A stretch of DNA of 32,181 nt from an uncultured bacterium (GCA_900547585.1 URHD01000013.1:1-32181), one strand, 5' to 3'. Shown: positions 22,689-32,181, numbered from the stretch's first letter. A program made the numbers and translations. The notes: generated by a model not told the origin, from the sequence alone.

Positions 22689-25600
22689 TTAAAGATTTTC
22701 CGTCATCATAGCCATATAAAGGATAATATTAGACGTAAATCTATCCATATCTACAAATTTAACACCTGCACGGTTGTTTTCTTCAACCCTTACAACCTCG
22801 CCTTGAACATCAAAAGGAATCCCCTTGTACATGAAGTTCACATTGAGCAATTCGCCTTTTTTGAGCGGATTGTTAGTTGCTACGAGCATACCGCCTTTAG
22901 ATATGTCGAGAATATCCGTGATTATCGCTCCTGACTCGCTTGTTGAAGACCCCAGCACCTTGTGTTCCTTATCACTAATTGACCAGCGGATATCTTTTCT
23001 GTCTTTTGCTGTTCTGGTATTTTTTCTTCCGTCACGGAACCTGTAAAGTGTCGTTTCCTCCTCAATTCTGTTCGATTTATTGGTCAAACGCTGGAAACTG
23101 TTCTCTGTCTGAGGCAGATTGAAGATTCTGTGCGGATTGTAAACAACGATTGGCGCAGTTGTATCTATTGTAACGTTTTCACCCATATAAGTCTGGAATG
23201 AGCCGGTCAATTTTGTGTACAATGTCGCATCCGCACTGTAATCGTAATTTTTATCGACGTTATTTATGTCGATTGTATATTTGTTATTTTGCAAACGACC
23301 TTTCTGGTTGACAGTGATGTTTTTAAAATCCATTTCTGCAGCAACGGGCAAGCCAGTATCTGCATCTACCTTAGAAGTCGCATTGATATATGCATTTTCA
23401 GTGTATACTCTGTCAAATTGAGCCCCGAAGAGCGCATCAGGGTTTTCAACATCACCTATAGTCAACTTCAAATTACGGACGCTTGCGTCACCGGGTTCAG
23501 GATGGTAATTCGGGTTTCCGAAATCGATAATCGGAGAGAATTTATCATACTGAGGCGTGTTTACGCCCTGAATATCAAAAGTAATCAACTCTCCTTTTTC
23601 ATTTGCACTGTGGAAACCTGTGGAGCCTTCCGCAGCATCTTCATATGCATAAATATTGTCAGCACGCATTGTCACTGAATCCTTAACATAAGCATGCATA
23701 ATTCCAAGAGTACTGTCTTTTGCTCCTGATTCTGTACCCGTAACTTTCAAGTCAAGGGTGGACGGGATAATGCCGTCGCCACGGGCAATTACATTTCCGT
23801 CGTCATCAACGAATTTACCAAGGTATTCAATGCCGAGATTGTCACCGGTTGAGTGGATTTTAACAGATTCAGGCGCCGTAACAGTGTTTATAGAGGAATC
23901 CCCATTCAACGCCAAGTCGACTTTTCCTGATTTGCTTATCACAAAATCAAAATCAACAGGCTTGTTGGCTGCAGAGCTTTTCACGACCACATCGCCATCA
24001 GCCTCCAGCGAGAAATAGCCGGAATCATTGTTCATTGTGACTTTTCCGATTTCAATAAAACCTCCGTCAGCCTTTGATTGACCGGAATAAATATATGCAT
24101 CAGTTGCAGCAACGCTGTCAGCCTTGATGTAGCCCTCTGCGGCCGGTAAAAAAGCTGTTGCGCCTGCATTTACAGAGCCATATTCCATATTTTTTGTTGT
24201 CAGCTCGTTTACCATTTTATAACCGCGAACATTCACATCACCGGTCGCACTTGCGGAAGTTTTGCCGCCCGCAAGAACATTTACGGAAATAGTATCGTCA
24301 ATATTCACAAAACCATCTGTTTTAGCGTTATTAACAACGCTGTCCATGGTTCCCACGCTGCCGCCGGTTGCATTTAGACTGATATTGCCTGTTGCAATAA
24401 GGCTTACACCCTCTTTTTGGGTTCTGTTTGTTATGCTTTTTGCAGTTACTGAGATATCGCCCTGTTCATTCTTAACTCTAACGGGGGTATTTGCATAATC
24501 CTGAGAATTTGCATCAAAATCATAATGTTTCAAATCAATTGAGGTATTTGTTGCGGTAATATTGATATTTCCGCCCAAATTACCCGTGTTCAGCACAGTT
24601 CCGTCAAGAATTACGCCCTGTCCGCCATCAGAAATAATATCAATACCGCCATCAGAAATAATCTGCGCAGTTTCTGCAATATTTACCGAAGAAGTCGCGT
24701 CAGTATTGTGGTTAACAATTTTGTTAACATTATTTCCCTGAGCATCAGCTTTTGCAGTTGTTTGAACGGTTCCGTTAATCAAAATCCCTGAATTGTTAAC
24801 AGTTCCGTCATTTACAATATTAATAATTTGCAAACCGTTATTTGTGGTTGTTTCATTGTTTACAAGCGTGCCGTTTACTGTAATCGAATTGTTGCTTGTA
24901 AGGTGAATACCGCCCGTTGAAGAAATCTGGTCACCGTTCACCACAAGTCCTGACTGACCGTAGTTCGTCATAGACAAAAGTCCGGTTGTTGAGAGAGGAT
25001 TTGAGCCGATTTCTATGCCGGTTGCACCGCTATTGAGGTTTTCAAGAGTAACATTATGATTGTTTGTTAATGTACCGTTGATATTCAGGCTGCCTGTTGA
25101 GGCTTCCGTGTTTGTAATCCTCAAATCGCTGATATTTGAGATGTTTGTCTTCGCTGCAACTTCAACATTTACACCGCTGTTTGTTATATTGACTTTGTTA
25201 TTTGTTGAGCCGTTTGCCGCAGTGATTTGTCCGTCAATTTTTACATTTCCGGACGCGCCGGAGTTGGTTATGTTAAGAGTTGAGTTTGAATTGTTATTCA
25301 AAACCGCACCCTGCTGGAGTTCAAACGAGCCGCCGTTTGAGTTTGTGAGGTTAATTATGCCTGCATTGTTGTTAGTAATGCTGGTTCCGGCTTCAACAAT
25401 AAGGTTTCCTGTTCCGGTCTGGAGGAAAGAAACAACTGCACCGTCATTCGTAAGGTCGGAGCTGATAGTGAAGTCATTTGCGGTTCCGTCTTCAAAGGTA
25501 TTTTCAGAACCTTTAGCCATGTTTACGGTTCCGTCCATATTGAACGAACCAGCCTTGTTTGCAAGGTGAAGCGAGCCGCTATTGTTAATTACCGCAGTAT

Positions 25601-28600
25601 TAGCAAAGTTCAAACCACCCGTACCGTTATTTATCGCCTCAAAAACAGCGCCTTTTTTGTTTTCAACACTTCCTGTGAGGTTGATTGCGCCGTTTCCGGA
25701 GTTATTCAGGGTTATTTTTCCCGAGTTATCAACAGAAGATGAAGAAATATTGAGGTCGCCGTTTGTATTCCCGACTGACAACTGAGAATTTGCCGCAGTC
25801 GTAACAGCGCCGGAAATTGAAACCCCGCTTGTAGATGTGATTTGGGCGGTACCGGAGTTGTTGAACGAGCCGGCAATATTTACCCCCTTATCGCCGCTAT
25901 TGTTGATATTAAGCGTACCGTTGTTTGTAATGGTTTTGTCAGCTGAATGCACTACACCGGAATTTGCGCCCGCAGATGTTGTTACTGTTGCAGTTTTACC
26001 TGAGTTTACAGTCAAATCACCGAGTGTAATCAAGCCATTCGTATTATTTGTGAGTGTAATGTTATCTTTTGCGCTCACATTTTCAATTGTCATATTTGAA
26101 TCGCTGCCGGAAGCAGTAATTGTAACAGCGCCGTTGGTAGAAACAGCATTTGTTACATTAATATCACCGTCAACGCTGTTAATGTTGATTCCGTTTGTAC
26201 CCGCAGTGTCAACAGAACCGCTGGCTGTAAGATTCAACGCCTGAGAGGCTGAACCGATAGCTCCTGCGGCAATAGTGATATTTTCTGCATTGATTGCCTT
26301 ATCAAGAGCCGAAGTTACGGCACCCGAGGTGGTAATCGCAACATTTTTACCGTTTACAAGGCCTCCAAGCGTATAATTTCCGGTTGAACCATTTTTACCG
26401 AGCGAGATGTTGCCGTTTGTGTTTGTAACAGCCGCAAAAGTTGCATTTCCTGCTGTTGTGACCGTTATATCACCGGAAGTTGTGTTTTTAAGTTCGCCGA
26501 AGTTGGTTGTTGAAGAAAGTGAGTTCAATTGCATGCCCGTAGCTGACTGAGCAGTGATTGAATCAGAAACTGCAATATTTAACGCGCTTCCCGAGCCTAT
26601 ACTTCCTGTCGAAACCAGCTCAACAGACTTTGCATCAATAGCTTTTGCCGCAGTAGAGGTTATATTTCCGGCATTTACTGTGACTTTGCCGTTTGTAGCC
26701 TGCAAAAGTCCGTTTAACACAGCGTTTCCTGTGCCGTCAAGCACGATATTTCCTGATGTGCCGTTTGCTTTAACAGTTGTACCGGTTTTTTGTTCAAATG
26801 AAGTGAAATCGGTAAAACTTACATTATTAGCAGTAATATTGTCTTCAATAACTATATTTGAGCCGGAATAATTGAAATCTGACGAGTTCAGAGTGATTTC
26901 GCCGAGTTTTATGCTGTCACCGGCAAGCGTGCCGAGGCTTACATTGCCGCCGGACTCGATATTAATCTTTCCGGGCGAATTTACATTGAATTTTAATGAA
27001 GAATCCGCATTAGCAATCTCATCGGCTGATTTCAGAGTAATGTCACCGGTTGCATTAACAGCTCTGCCGCTTCCTGTTTGGGTGATTTTGCCAGCACTGT
27101 CAATATTTACAGTACCTGAAGTTGTCGAAACAGTACCTTTTATTCCGACATTTCCGGAATTTGTTGATGCGAGCGAGATATTGCCGCCTGCGTTAATATC
27201 TTTAATATTAAAGTCGCCTGATTTGGAAATATTAACGGAATTTTGCGCGGTTGCAGTGATTTCATCGATTGTACCGGAAAGATTCAGAGCAGAAGATGAG
27301 CCGATTGAACCGGAAACAGCACTCATCACAAGGCTGCCGGCTGTCATATCCGCGTTGCCGGTGATATTTGCGCCATTGAGCGAAATATTTCCATTTCCGC
27401 TGTTAAATGTGCCAGAGAGAACAACATCGTTAGCGGCGCTTACTGTTACATTAGTACCGGAAATTGAAGAATCGGAATTAAACGCGACCTGCCCGGCTGT
27501 CGCAGTAATGTTGACCTCACCCGAGGAAGAATTTACATCTTTTATATCAAGATTTCCGGAAGAAGCGTTCAAAGTAACGCCATTGACGCCATTTGCAGCG
27601 ATTTTACCGGAAATAGAAGAATTTTGCGCGTCAACCTTATCAGCAGCGCTCAGCAACACCTCCGAACCGCTCAAAATACCTGTTGAGGACAGTGTGCCGG
27701 AAGTAGTTGTCAGGCTAGTTTTTGCTGTAGAAGAAACATTGTTAAAGGTTGCATTTTTGTCAGCAGAGAGGTATAAGCCGCCGTTTTGCGCAGAAGCGGA
27801 GGTTACATTAACGTTTCCGGAGGAATTAGTGATGTTAATTGAAGCAGACTCAGAGCCGATTGCCCCTTTTGAAGCAAGGGAAACAGTAGCTGCATCAATC
27901 AAGCCCGAAGCGCCTGCGGAAATTGAACCTGCATTAATTGAAACATCGGCTCCGGCAACAGTTCCGTTTAAAGTGTAGGCGCCATCGCCGTTAAGAACTA
28001 TATTTCTGCCTGTATTTGTAACATTGCCTAAATTTGCGCTGTTTGAAGCTGTGATATTTATCTCATTTGCAGCAGAATTTGTGATTGCGTGGTTTGCAGC
28101 GTCAATAGTTCCTGCTGCGATTGTCAGACCGTTTTGTGTGGTCAAATCAGCGCCCAGCAGAACTTTTGAAGCATTTATAAGCGCCGTACCCATAGCCGAA
28201 GAATTTATTGTCAAATTCTTCGCCGTAATATCGGCATTAGCTGTTGTAATTGAATCAAGAGCACTGTTTTCCGCAAGTGAGTTCAATTTAACAGATTGTG
28301 CGGCAGTCACTTCCATATTCGGAGCATTTACGTTGAATGCTGCATCAGCAGAGCTGTTTTTGATACTGCCGCTGCCTGCATCCAGCGTGAGTTTGCCGGA
28401 AGAGCTTACCGCAGTGCCCTGACCTGACTGGGTAATGTTAGTTCCCGAAAGATTTGCAGTAGAACCCGAAGTTATCGAAGTAGCGCCGTTTGTAGTATTA
28501 ATTGTAAGGTCGCCTGCGGAAATAATTTCCATTGCACCCGTTGATTTGACAGTTGAATTTACAATTGTATCAGCCGCAGAGGAAATTTTTACGGTTCCTC

Positions 28601-31157
28601 CGCTGATAGCGCCTGTTGTTTCAAGGTTTCCGGCTTTGGTGGAAAGTTCTACCACATTTTTAGCACTTACATTATTAAATTTAGTCGCATCTGTACCGGC
28701 AAGATAAATGCTGCCATTATTCGCTGTTGCATTTATTCCGTTTGCCGATTCAACAGCAACAGCACCGGAAGATGATCCAACAGACCCCGAAGAAGTCAGA
28801 TTTATATTTGTACCGCTGATTAATGCGTTTGCATTGGCGGCAATTATATCACCTGTGTTGAATGTAACATCAACACCCTGCACTTTGTCGGACAAAGTTG
28901 CCGAACCGGTTGAAGTTATTGTAATATTGCCGTTTGTGTTTGTGACTTTGGCAAATTGCGCGTCTGCACCGGTAGAAATTTTGATATTTCCGGAGGTGGT
29001 ATTGATTAAATCGCCAAAAGTAACAGATGAGGCGGAATTAAGATTCATGCCTGTTCCTGATTTGGCACTTACGTTACCGGTCGCGATAAAGTTTAAAGCA
29101 GAAGAATCCGAACCTATGCTATTTGTCGCAACTAGCTCAATTGTCGAAGCAGTGATTGCATTTGAGGAGTTTGAGGTAATATTTGAGGCATTAACCTTAA
29201 CATTGCCCGAAGACGCCTGCAGCAATCCGTTCAAAACAGCATTCCCTGCGGTATCAACAACAATATTTCCGGTTGAAGCAGTTATAGTAGTGTTTGCATT
29301 TTGAGTGAACGAATTAATATTTGTAAAGTTAACATTGTCAGCAGTAATATTTCCGTCTATTTTGACGTCGTTGCCTGAATAATTAAAATCAGAGCCTGAA
29401 ACAGAAATATTTCCGAGTTTCACGGCATCAGAACCGCTTGTACCGAGCATGACAGCCCCGCCTGAGGTTATATTAACTTTACCGTTAGTTGAATTTACAT
29501 TGAAATTTGATGATGCGTCCGCGCCGGAGATTGTTCCCGCAGAATTGAGGGTTATGTCGCCGCTTGCATTAACTGCTCTGCCGCTGCCTGTATGTTGAAT
29601 TGCACCTGTGCTCACAATATTTACGGTATTTCCGGAAACACTGTCAGAAATTTTAACATTGCCGGAACCGGTATTTGCAAGAGCAGCATTTCCTCCTGCA
29701 GATACTGTTTTAAGGTTTAAATCACCTGTTTTTGTAATGTTTATATTAGAAGCTGCCTCCGCGGAAATTTCCGAGATTGTTCCTGCTAGCGCAAGAGCAG
29801 AAGATGAACCAATGCTGCCAGAAGTAGCCGTTAAAGTCAGGCTGTCAGCAGTCATTGAGGAAGCTGAGCCATCAATATTTTGTGCAGCAGTGAAAGAGAG
29901 ATTTTTGCCGGCATAAGAACCGCCAAGTTCAATATTCTTGCCCGAAGAAACAGTAATATCGCCAGCTGCGGAAGTTTGCGCATTATTTGCAAACAGAACA
30001 TTGCCGTTTTGAGATTGAATTTGTACATCACCGGCAGTAACCTGCAACAAACCGTTCAAAAGAACATCGCCTGAGGACTGCACCTCAATATTCCCCGACG
30101 AATTAGAAACATTTTTCAAAGTAACAGAATCATTTGAGGTATTTGCAAGAGAAACAACACCTGACGAAGTATTTTTGATTACGGAAGAATCCGTCTGCGT
30201 TATACCTTTGTCAGAAGAAATGCTGATTCCGTTTTTCGCGGTTATATTGCCCAGTTGAGCATTTGCACCGCTGCTTGCAACAGAAATACTTCCGTTTTCG
30301 GCAGAAGCGCTCAAAGTTCCGCCGGATTTGTATTTTAAAGCGTTTACTGAACCAATATTCCCGCTTTTGGATGTAAGAGATATATTTCCGGCCGCGTCAA
30401 TATTTACACTATCGCTGCCCTGAATGCCTCCGGTATTCGCAAGAAGTTCGACACCGCCCATATTTGAGGTTTTTATCAAACCGGTATTGGCAAATTCAAT
30501 AGAGTTTGCATCGATTTTAACAAGCCCTGAAGCAGTAATTGTTCCCGCAATTTCAACTCCGGTTGATGTGCTTATGTTATTGCCGTTAAGTAGATTTGTA
30601 AAGTCAGTATTGAAGGCAGACCAGTTAGAATCGGTTTCCGGAATCTCGGTTGAAGCGCCTGTGGTCGGCATAGTGTAGTTTTTAATAAGATTCTGGAAAT
30701 TAGCGGTCATACTGTCATATGCTGCCTGAGTCGGAACGATAGTATGCAAACTGCCCACGTTCATCTGGGCACCAGCGCCAACAATCATGCCAAGAGGAGA
30801 AATAAATACGACGTTACCGGTACCAGCGCCGCCGGAATTCATAAAGGAATTATAAATACCCTGAATATTAACCTGGCTGTTTACCATGTTTACTGCGTTA
30901 TTTGTGTTGAAATACTGATTTACCGTATGTCCTGCGTCAACCCCGAACTCGGTAAAATGGTTAAAAGTGTTATTTCCGCTGACATACCCGCCGTTAATGT
31001 TCGTCACATCACCGTTGGTAACTATATTGCCGGTATTGCCATCAGCACCGACCACAGCGCCCAAAGCGGGCATTACAAGCATTGAAAAAGCAAGAAATGA
31101 AGACAAAAGCCTTTTTGCCTGCTTTTCAACATTGGATTTCAACTTCAAAAAGTGCAT
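22689..31157 (-). CDS. Giant exported filamentous adhesin with C-terminal PilZ domain
   Basis: One unbroken 2822-codon frame. Residues 1-34 form a long Sec signal peptide (Lys-rich n-region, core SFLAFSMLVMPALGA). Residues about 35-290 resemble the TPS/filamentous-haemagglutinin N-terminal domain (ISPLGMIVGAGAQMNVGSL). About 300-2400 is a beta-helix made of degenerate Asn/Ser/Gly/Thr-rich strands, including a 370-residue block present three times. Residues about 2400-2690 are a less repetitive domain. A basic linker (FRDGRKNTRTAKD) leads to a PilZ domain at 2720-2822: R2720xxxR2724, then D2751-I-S2753-K-G-G2756, then GEVVRVEENNRAGVKFVDMD, so both c-di-GMP-binding motifs are intact. PilZ domains normally act in the cytoplasm, which makes this arrangement odd. 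No FhaC-type two-POTRA partner is adjacent. CAGGAG precedes the ATG. Probably the cell's main surface adhesin. Confidence 0.92.
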   Translation of the reverse strand: MHFLKLKSNVEKQAKRLLSSFLAFSMLVMPALGAVVGADGNTGNIVTNGDVTNINGGYVSGNNTFNHFTEFGVDAGHTVNQYFNTNNAVNMVNSQVNIQGIYNSFMNSGGAGTGNVVFISPLGMIVGAGAQMNVGSLHTIVPTQAAYDSMTANFQNLIKNYTMPTTGASTEIPETDSNWSAFNTDFTNLLNGNNISTSTGVEIAGTITASGLVKIDANSIEFANTGLIKTSNMGGVELLANTGGIQGSDSVNIDAAGNISLTSKSGNIGSVNALKYKSGGTLSASAENGSISVASSGANAQLGNITAKNGISISSDKGITQTDSSVIKNTSSGVVSLANTSNDSVTLKNVSNSSGNIEVQSSGDVLLNGLLQVTAGDVQIQSQNGNVLFANNAQTSAAGDITVSSGKNIELGGSYAGKNLSFTAAQNIDGSASSMTADSLTLTATSGSIGSSSALALAGTISEISAEAASNINITKTGDLNLKTVSAGGNAALANTGSGNVKISDSVSGNTVNIVSTGAIQHTGSGRAVNASGDITLNSAGTISGADASSNFNVNSTNGKVNITSGGAVMLGTSGSDAVKLGNISVSGSDFNYSGNDVKIDGNITADNVNFTNINSFTQNANTTITASTGNIVVDTAGNAVLNGLLQASSGNVKVNASNITSNSSNAITASTIELVATNSIGSDSSALNFIATGNVSAKSGTGMNLNSASSVTFGDLINTTSGNIKISTGADAQFAKVTNTNGNITITSTGSATLSDKVQGVDVTFNTGDIIAANANALISGTNINLTSSGSVGSSSGAVAVESANGINATANNGSIYLAGTDATKFNNVSAKNVVELSTKAGNLETTGAISGGTVKISSAADTIVNSTVKSTGAMEIISAGDLTINTTNGATSITSGSTANLSGTNITQSGQGTAVSSSGKLTLDAGSGSIKNSSADAAFNVNAPNMEVTAAQSVKLNSLAENSALDSITTANADITAKNLTINSSAMGTALINASKVLLGADLTTQNGLTIAAGTIDAANHAITNSAANEINITASNSANLGNVTNTGRNIVLNGDGAYTLNGTVAGADVSINAGSISAGASGLIDAATVSLASKGAIGSESASINITNSSGNVNVTSASAQNGGLYLSADKNATFNNVSSTAKTSLTTTSGTLSSTGILSGSEVLLSAADKVDAQNSSISGKIAANGVNGVTLNASSGNLDIKDVNSSSGEVNITATAGQVAFNSDSSISGTNVTVSAANDVVLSGTFNSGNGNISLNGANITGNADMTAGSLVMSAVSGSIGSSSALNLSGTIDEITATAQNSVNISKSGDFNIKDINAGGNISLASTNSGNVGIKGTVSTTSGTVNIDSAGKITQTGSGRAVNATGDITLKSADEIANADSSLKFNVNSPGKINIESGGNVSLGTLAGDSIKLGEITLNSSDFNYSGSNIVIEDNITANNVSFTDFTSFEQKTGTTVKANGTSGNIVLDGTGNAVLNGLLQATNGKVTVNAGNITSTAAKAIDAKSVELVSTGSIGSGSALNIAVSDSITAQSATGMQLNSLSSTTNFGELKNTTSGDITVTTAGNATFAAVTNTNGNISLGKNGSTGNYTLGGLVNGKNVAITTSGAVTSALDKAINAENITIAAGAIGSASQALNLTASGSVDTAGTNGININSVDGDINVTNAVSTNGAVTITASGSDSNMTIENVSAKDNITLTNNTNGLITLGDLTVNSGKTATVTTSAGANSGVVHSADKTITNNGTLNINNSGDKGVNIAGSFNNSGTAQITSTSGVSISGAVTTAANSQLSVGNTNGDLNISSSSVDNSGKITLNNSGNGAINLTGSVENKKGAVFEAINNGTGGLNFANTAVINNSGSLHLANKAGSFNMDGTVNMAKGSENTFEDGTANDFTISSDLTNDGAVVSFLQTGTGNLIVEAGTSITNNNAGIINLTNSNGGSFELQQGAVLNNNSNSTLNITNSGASGNVKIDGQITAANGSTNNKVNITNSGVNVEVAAKTNISNISDLRITNTEASTGSLNINGTLTNNHNVTLENLNSGATGIEIGSNPLSTTGLLSMTNYGQSGLVVNGDQISSTGGIHLTSNNSITVNGTLVNNETTTNNGLQIINIVNDGTVNNSGILINGTVQTTAKADAQGNNVNKIVNHNTDATSSVNIAETAQIISDGGIDIISDGGQGVILDGTVLNTGNLGGNINITATNTSIDLKHYDFDANSQDYANTPVRVKNEQGDISVTAKSITNRTQKEGVSLIATGNISLNATGGSVGTMDSVVNNAKTDGFVNIDDTISVNVLAGGKTSASATGDVNVRGYKMVNELTTKNMEYGSVNAGATAFLPAAEGYIKADSVAATDAYIYSGQSKADGGFIEIGKVTMNNDSGYFSLEADGDVVVKSSAANKPVDFDFVISKSGKVDLALNGDSSINTVTAPESVKIHSTGDNLGIEYLGKFVDDDGNVIARGDGIIPSTLDLKVTGTESGAKDSTLGIMHAYVKDSVTMRADNIYAYEDAAEGSTGFHSANEKGELITFDIQGVNTPQYDKFSPIIDFGNPNYHPEPGDASVRNLKLTIGDVENPDALFGAQFDRVYTENAYINATSKVDADTGLPVAAEMDFKNITVNQKGRLQNNKYTIDINNVDKNYDYSADATLYTKLTGSFQTYMGENVTIDTTAPIVVYNPHRIFNLPQTENSFQRLTNKSNRIEEETTLYRFRDGRKNTRTAKDRKDIRWSISDKEHKVLGSSTSESGAIITDILDISKGGMLVATNNPLKKGELLNVNFMYKGIPFDVQGEVVRVEENNRAGVKFVDMDRFTSNIILYMAMMTENL
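22692..23000 (-). other. PilZ domain coding region at the 3' end of the adhesin gene
   Basis: I confirmed from the nucleotides that the first Arg of RKDIR is at 22998-23000 and that the frame runs unbroken to the stop at 22689. The RxxxR and DxSxxG motifs are both present, at the usual distance of about 30 residues. Confidence 0.85.
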
Positions 31158-31195
31158 ATATTTCTCCTGACATTACATACTTCACAGATATACTA

Positions 31196-31224
31196 ATTTT
31201 AGCGGTATAAAGTAATCAGGTAAA
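31196..31224 (-). promoter_or_regulatory. Promoter of the adhesin gene
   Basis: On the minus strand -35 TTTACC (31219-31224), 17-bp spacer, -10 TAAAAT (31196-31201), about 39 bp before the ATG at 31157. The short untranslated leader has no obvious riboswitch. Confidence 0.55.
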
Positions 31225-31260
31225 CTATTTTTAAATAATTGTTACGTATATATTTAATAT

Positions 31261-32106
31261 TTATTTAATCCCGCCTATGCGCCTTACTCTCACAAAGGAA
31301 AGTACAAAATAAGCAAAGTAATATACCGCCAGCAAAATTAACATTTCATAAACCGGAGGCAAAACCGGATTTTTACGAAAAACAGCCCAGATTACACCAA
31401 AAGGAACAAAAGAAAGCACCAGCTGAAAAATTCTTGTCCATGGAACCTGCCATTTTAACCCGTTAACAGTAACAATAACGCTCAGAGCAAAATATACAAA
31501 ATTCGTAATCAAAGCTGCAATCCCGACCCCGACAATTCCATGATATTTTATAAGAAAATAATACAAAATAAGCCCCAGCCCCCCTGCGGAAACCTTTAAT
31601 ATCGTGTTTATGTACATTTTATTCGCAAGATGATATTGCATTGTCGTATAATCAGCAAGACCCATAAAAAGCACCGAGATTGAAAGGTAAGGAAGGATTA
31701 CAGAGGCATTAATAAACCTTGAGTTTGCAAAAATATCAACAATTTCAACTGAATAAAGCGCCATTAACACAACCAGAGGCAGCGCAACCAGAAGATAATA
31801 CCCTGTTAACCTTGATATTACGGGGCGGACATCCTTTTTATCCTCAAACATATTAATAATACGCGGAAATGCGGCAACCGTAATAATTGAAAACAGCGTC
31901 ATGAGCAGAGGAAAGCTCAATCCGTAAGCAACACCCACCAATCCTACATCCTCAAACCCGTTAAAATGCCTCAGAATAAACCGGTTGCTCTGATTTATTG
32001 CCCACATGCTTATTGACGCGATTGCAATGGGTATTCCGTAAATAAAAAGGGATTTTAGCGTATCAAGTTTCGGGGTTTCAAATTTGAAATACTCGAAAAT
32101 GTTCAT
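31261..32106 (-). CDS. C-terminal half of a Wzx/MOP-type polysaccharide flippase
   Basis: The 281-residue protein has about eight membrane helices. Its start, FKFETPKLDTLKSLFIYGIPIAIAS, matches the loop and seventh helix in the middle of Wzx-type flippases (fuller members have 12-14 helices, 400-500 residues). INQSNRFILRHF (about 40-51) is also typical of that second half. MOP flippases move lipid-linked sugars across the inner membrane. AGGAG lies 7 nt before the ATG, and the ATG overlaps the stop of the upstream ORF as ATGA, so this half is a well-formed, coupled gene rather than an internal start. It is either a genuinely split flippase or a decayed one. The gene is followed by the adhesin promoter region. 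Confidence 0.7.
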   Translation of the reverse strand: MNIFEYFKFETPKLDTLKSLFIYGIPIAIASISMWAINQSNRFILRHFNGFEDVGLVGVAYGLSFPLLMTLFSIITVAAFPRIINMFEDKKDVRPVISRLTGYYLLVALPLVVLMALYSVEIVDIFANSRFINASVILPYLSISVLFMGLADYTTMQYHLANKMYINTILKVSAGGLGLILYYFLIKYHGIVGVGIAALITNFVYFALSVIVTVNGLKWQVPWTRIFQLVLSFVPFGVIWAVFRKNPVLPPVYEMLILLAVYYFAYFVLSFVRVRRIGGIK

Positions 32107-32181
32107 TTTATGGCTCCTTCCGGCTCCTCCTCTTTGTCCCTAACGGGCAGGTAGTTCTTGATTTTCGACCACATTCCCATG
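32103..32181 (-). CDS. C-terminal tail of an upstream gene (partial)
   Basis: Read from the right edge: the last 25 codons (ending KNYLPVRDKEEEPEGAIK) and a TGA that overlaps the flippase ATG by 4 nt. It is charged and hydrophilic, with no membrane helix in the visible part, so nothing visible shows it to be the N-terminal half of the flippase, though a split flippase cannot be excluded. The protein's identity cannot be told. Confidence 0.6.
   Translation of the reverse strand, partial: MGMWSKIKNYLPVRDKEEEPEGAIK

Noticed and set aside
25060..29304. Long plus-strand ORFs opposite the adhesin gene (up to 368 codons)
   Set aside because: They are reverse-strand shadows of the repetitive Asn/Ser/Gly/Thr-rich adhesin; they are rich in Pro, Val, Ala, Phe and Glu in a pattern set by that codon use, lack ribosome binding sites and match no family.
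22689..31157. CRISPR-like or short tandem array inside the adhesin
   Set aside because: Repeats are degenerate protein-level beta-strand repeats with no constant repeat-spacer period, and the frame is open throughout.

Overview
The window is about 32 kb of AT-rich DNA from a Gram-negative (diderm) bacterium. It carries a three-POTRA Omp85 protein, the start of a TolC-like protein, a giant Sec-exported adhesin, minCDE, fliD and no photosynthesis genes. A three-POTRA Omp85 is the cyanobacterial pattern. With the AT richness, the flagellar gene and the many lineage-specific proteins, this suggests a non-photosynthetic relative of Cyanobacteria (Vampirovibrionia/Melainabacteria, probably a Gastranaerophilales-like gut organism). 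That placement is inference; there is no rRNA gene here to test it.

Layout. (1) 1-3066, minus strand: minC-minD-minE, followed by a TolC-family ORF that runs off the left edge. MinC and MinE both carry long acidic additions. (2) 3210-7597: a lineage-specific coiled-coil protein (minus), a PfkB-family sugar kinase overlapping a CsaB-like polysaccharide pyruvyl transferase (plus), and a GlmS-like sugar isomerase without its glutaminase half (minus). (3) 7768-10169: a small unknown protein and the Omp85 protein. (4) 10440-14350: fliD, then ybaB-recR (minus) divergent from clpP (plus), and an unknown Gln/Met-rich protein. (5) 14581-22111: three neighbouring proteins whose N-termini look alike (Met-Lys-Ile start, then Ser-Phe-Lys/Gly within the first 45 residues): a 1172-residue repeat protein, glucose-6-phosphate isomerase with an extra N-terminus, and a protein with a duplicated HNH module. 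A small Cys-rich exported protein lies among them. (6) 22112-22688: a gene-free stretch holding an orphan terminator and a tandem 88-nt repeat that also occurs near 14433. (7) 22689-31157, minus: a 2822-residue adhesin that starts with a signal peptide and a TPS-like domain and ends with an apparently intact PilZ (c-di-GMP binding) domain. (8) 31261-32181, minus: the C-terminal half of a Wzx-type flippase and the tail of an upstream gene.

How the genes work together: most known functions concern the envelope and division (Min system, Omp85, TolC, adhesin, flippase, CsaB, amino-sugar isomerase) plus housekeeping (RecR/YbaB, ClpP, Pgi). The most unusual items are the exported adhesin with a normally cytoplasmic c-di-GMP receptor at its C-terminus, the shared N-terminal tag on three unrelated proteins, and the 88-nt repeat whose small hairpin shows a compensatory base-pair change.
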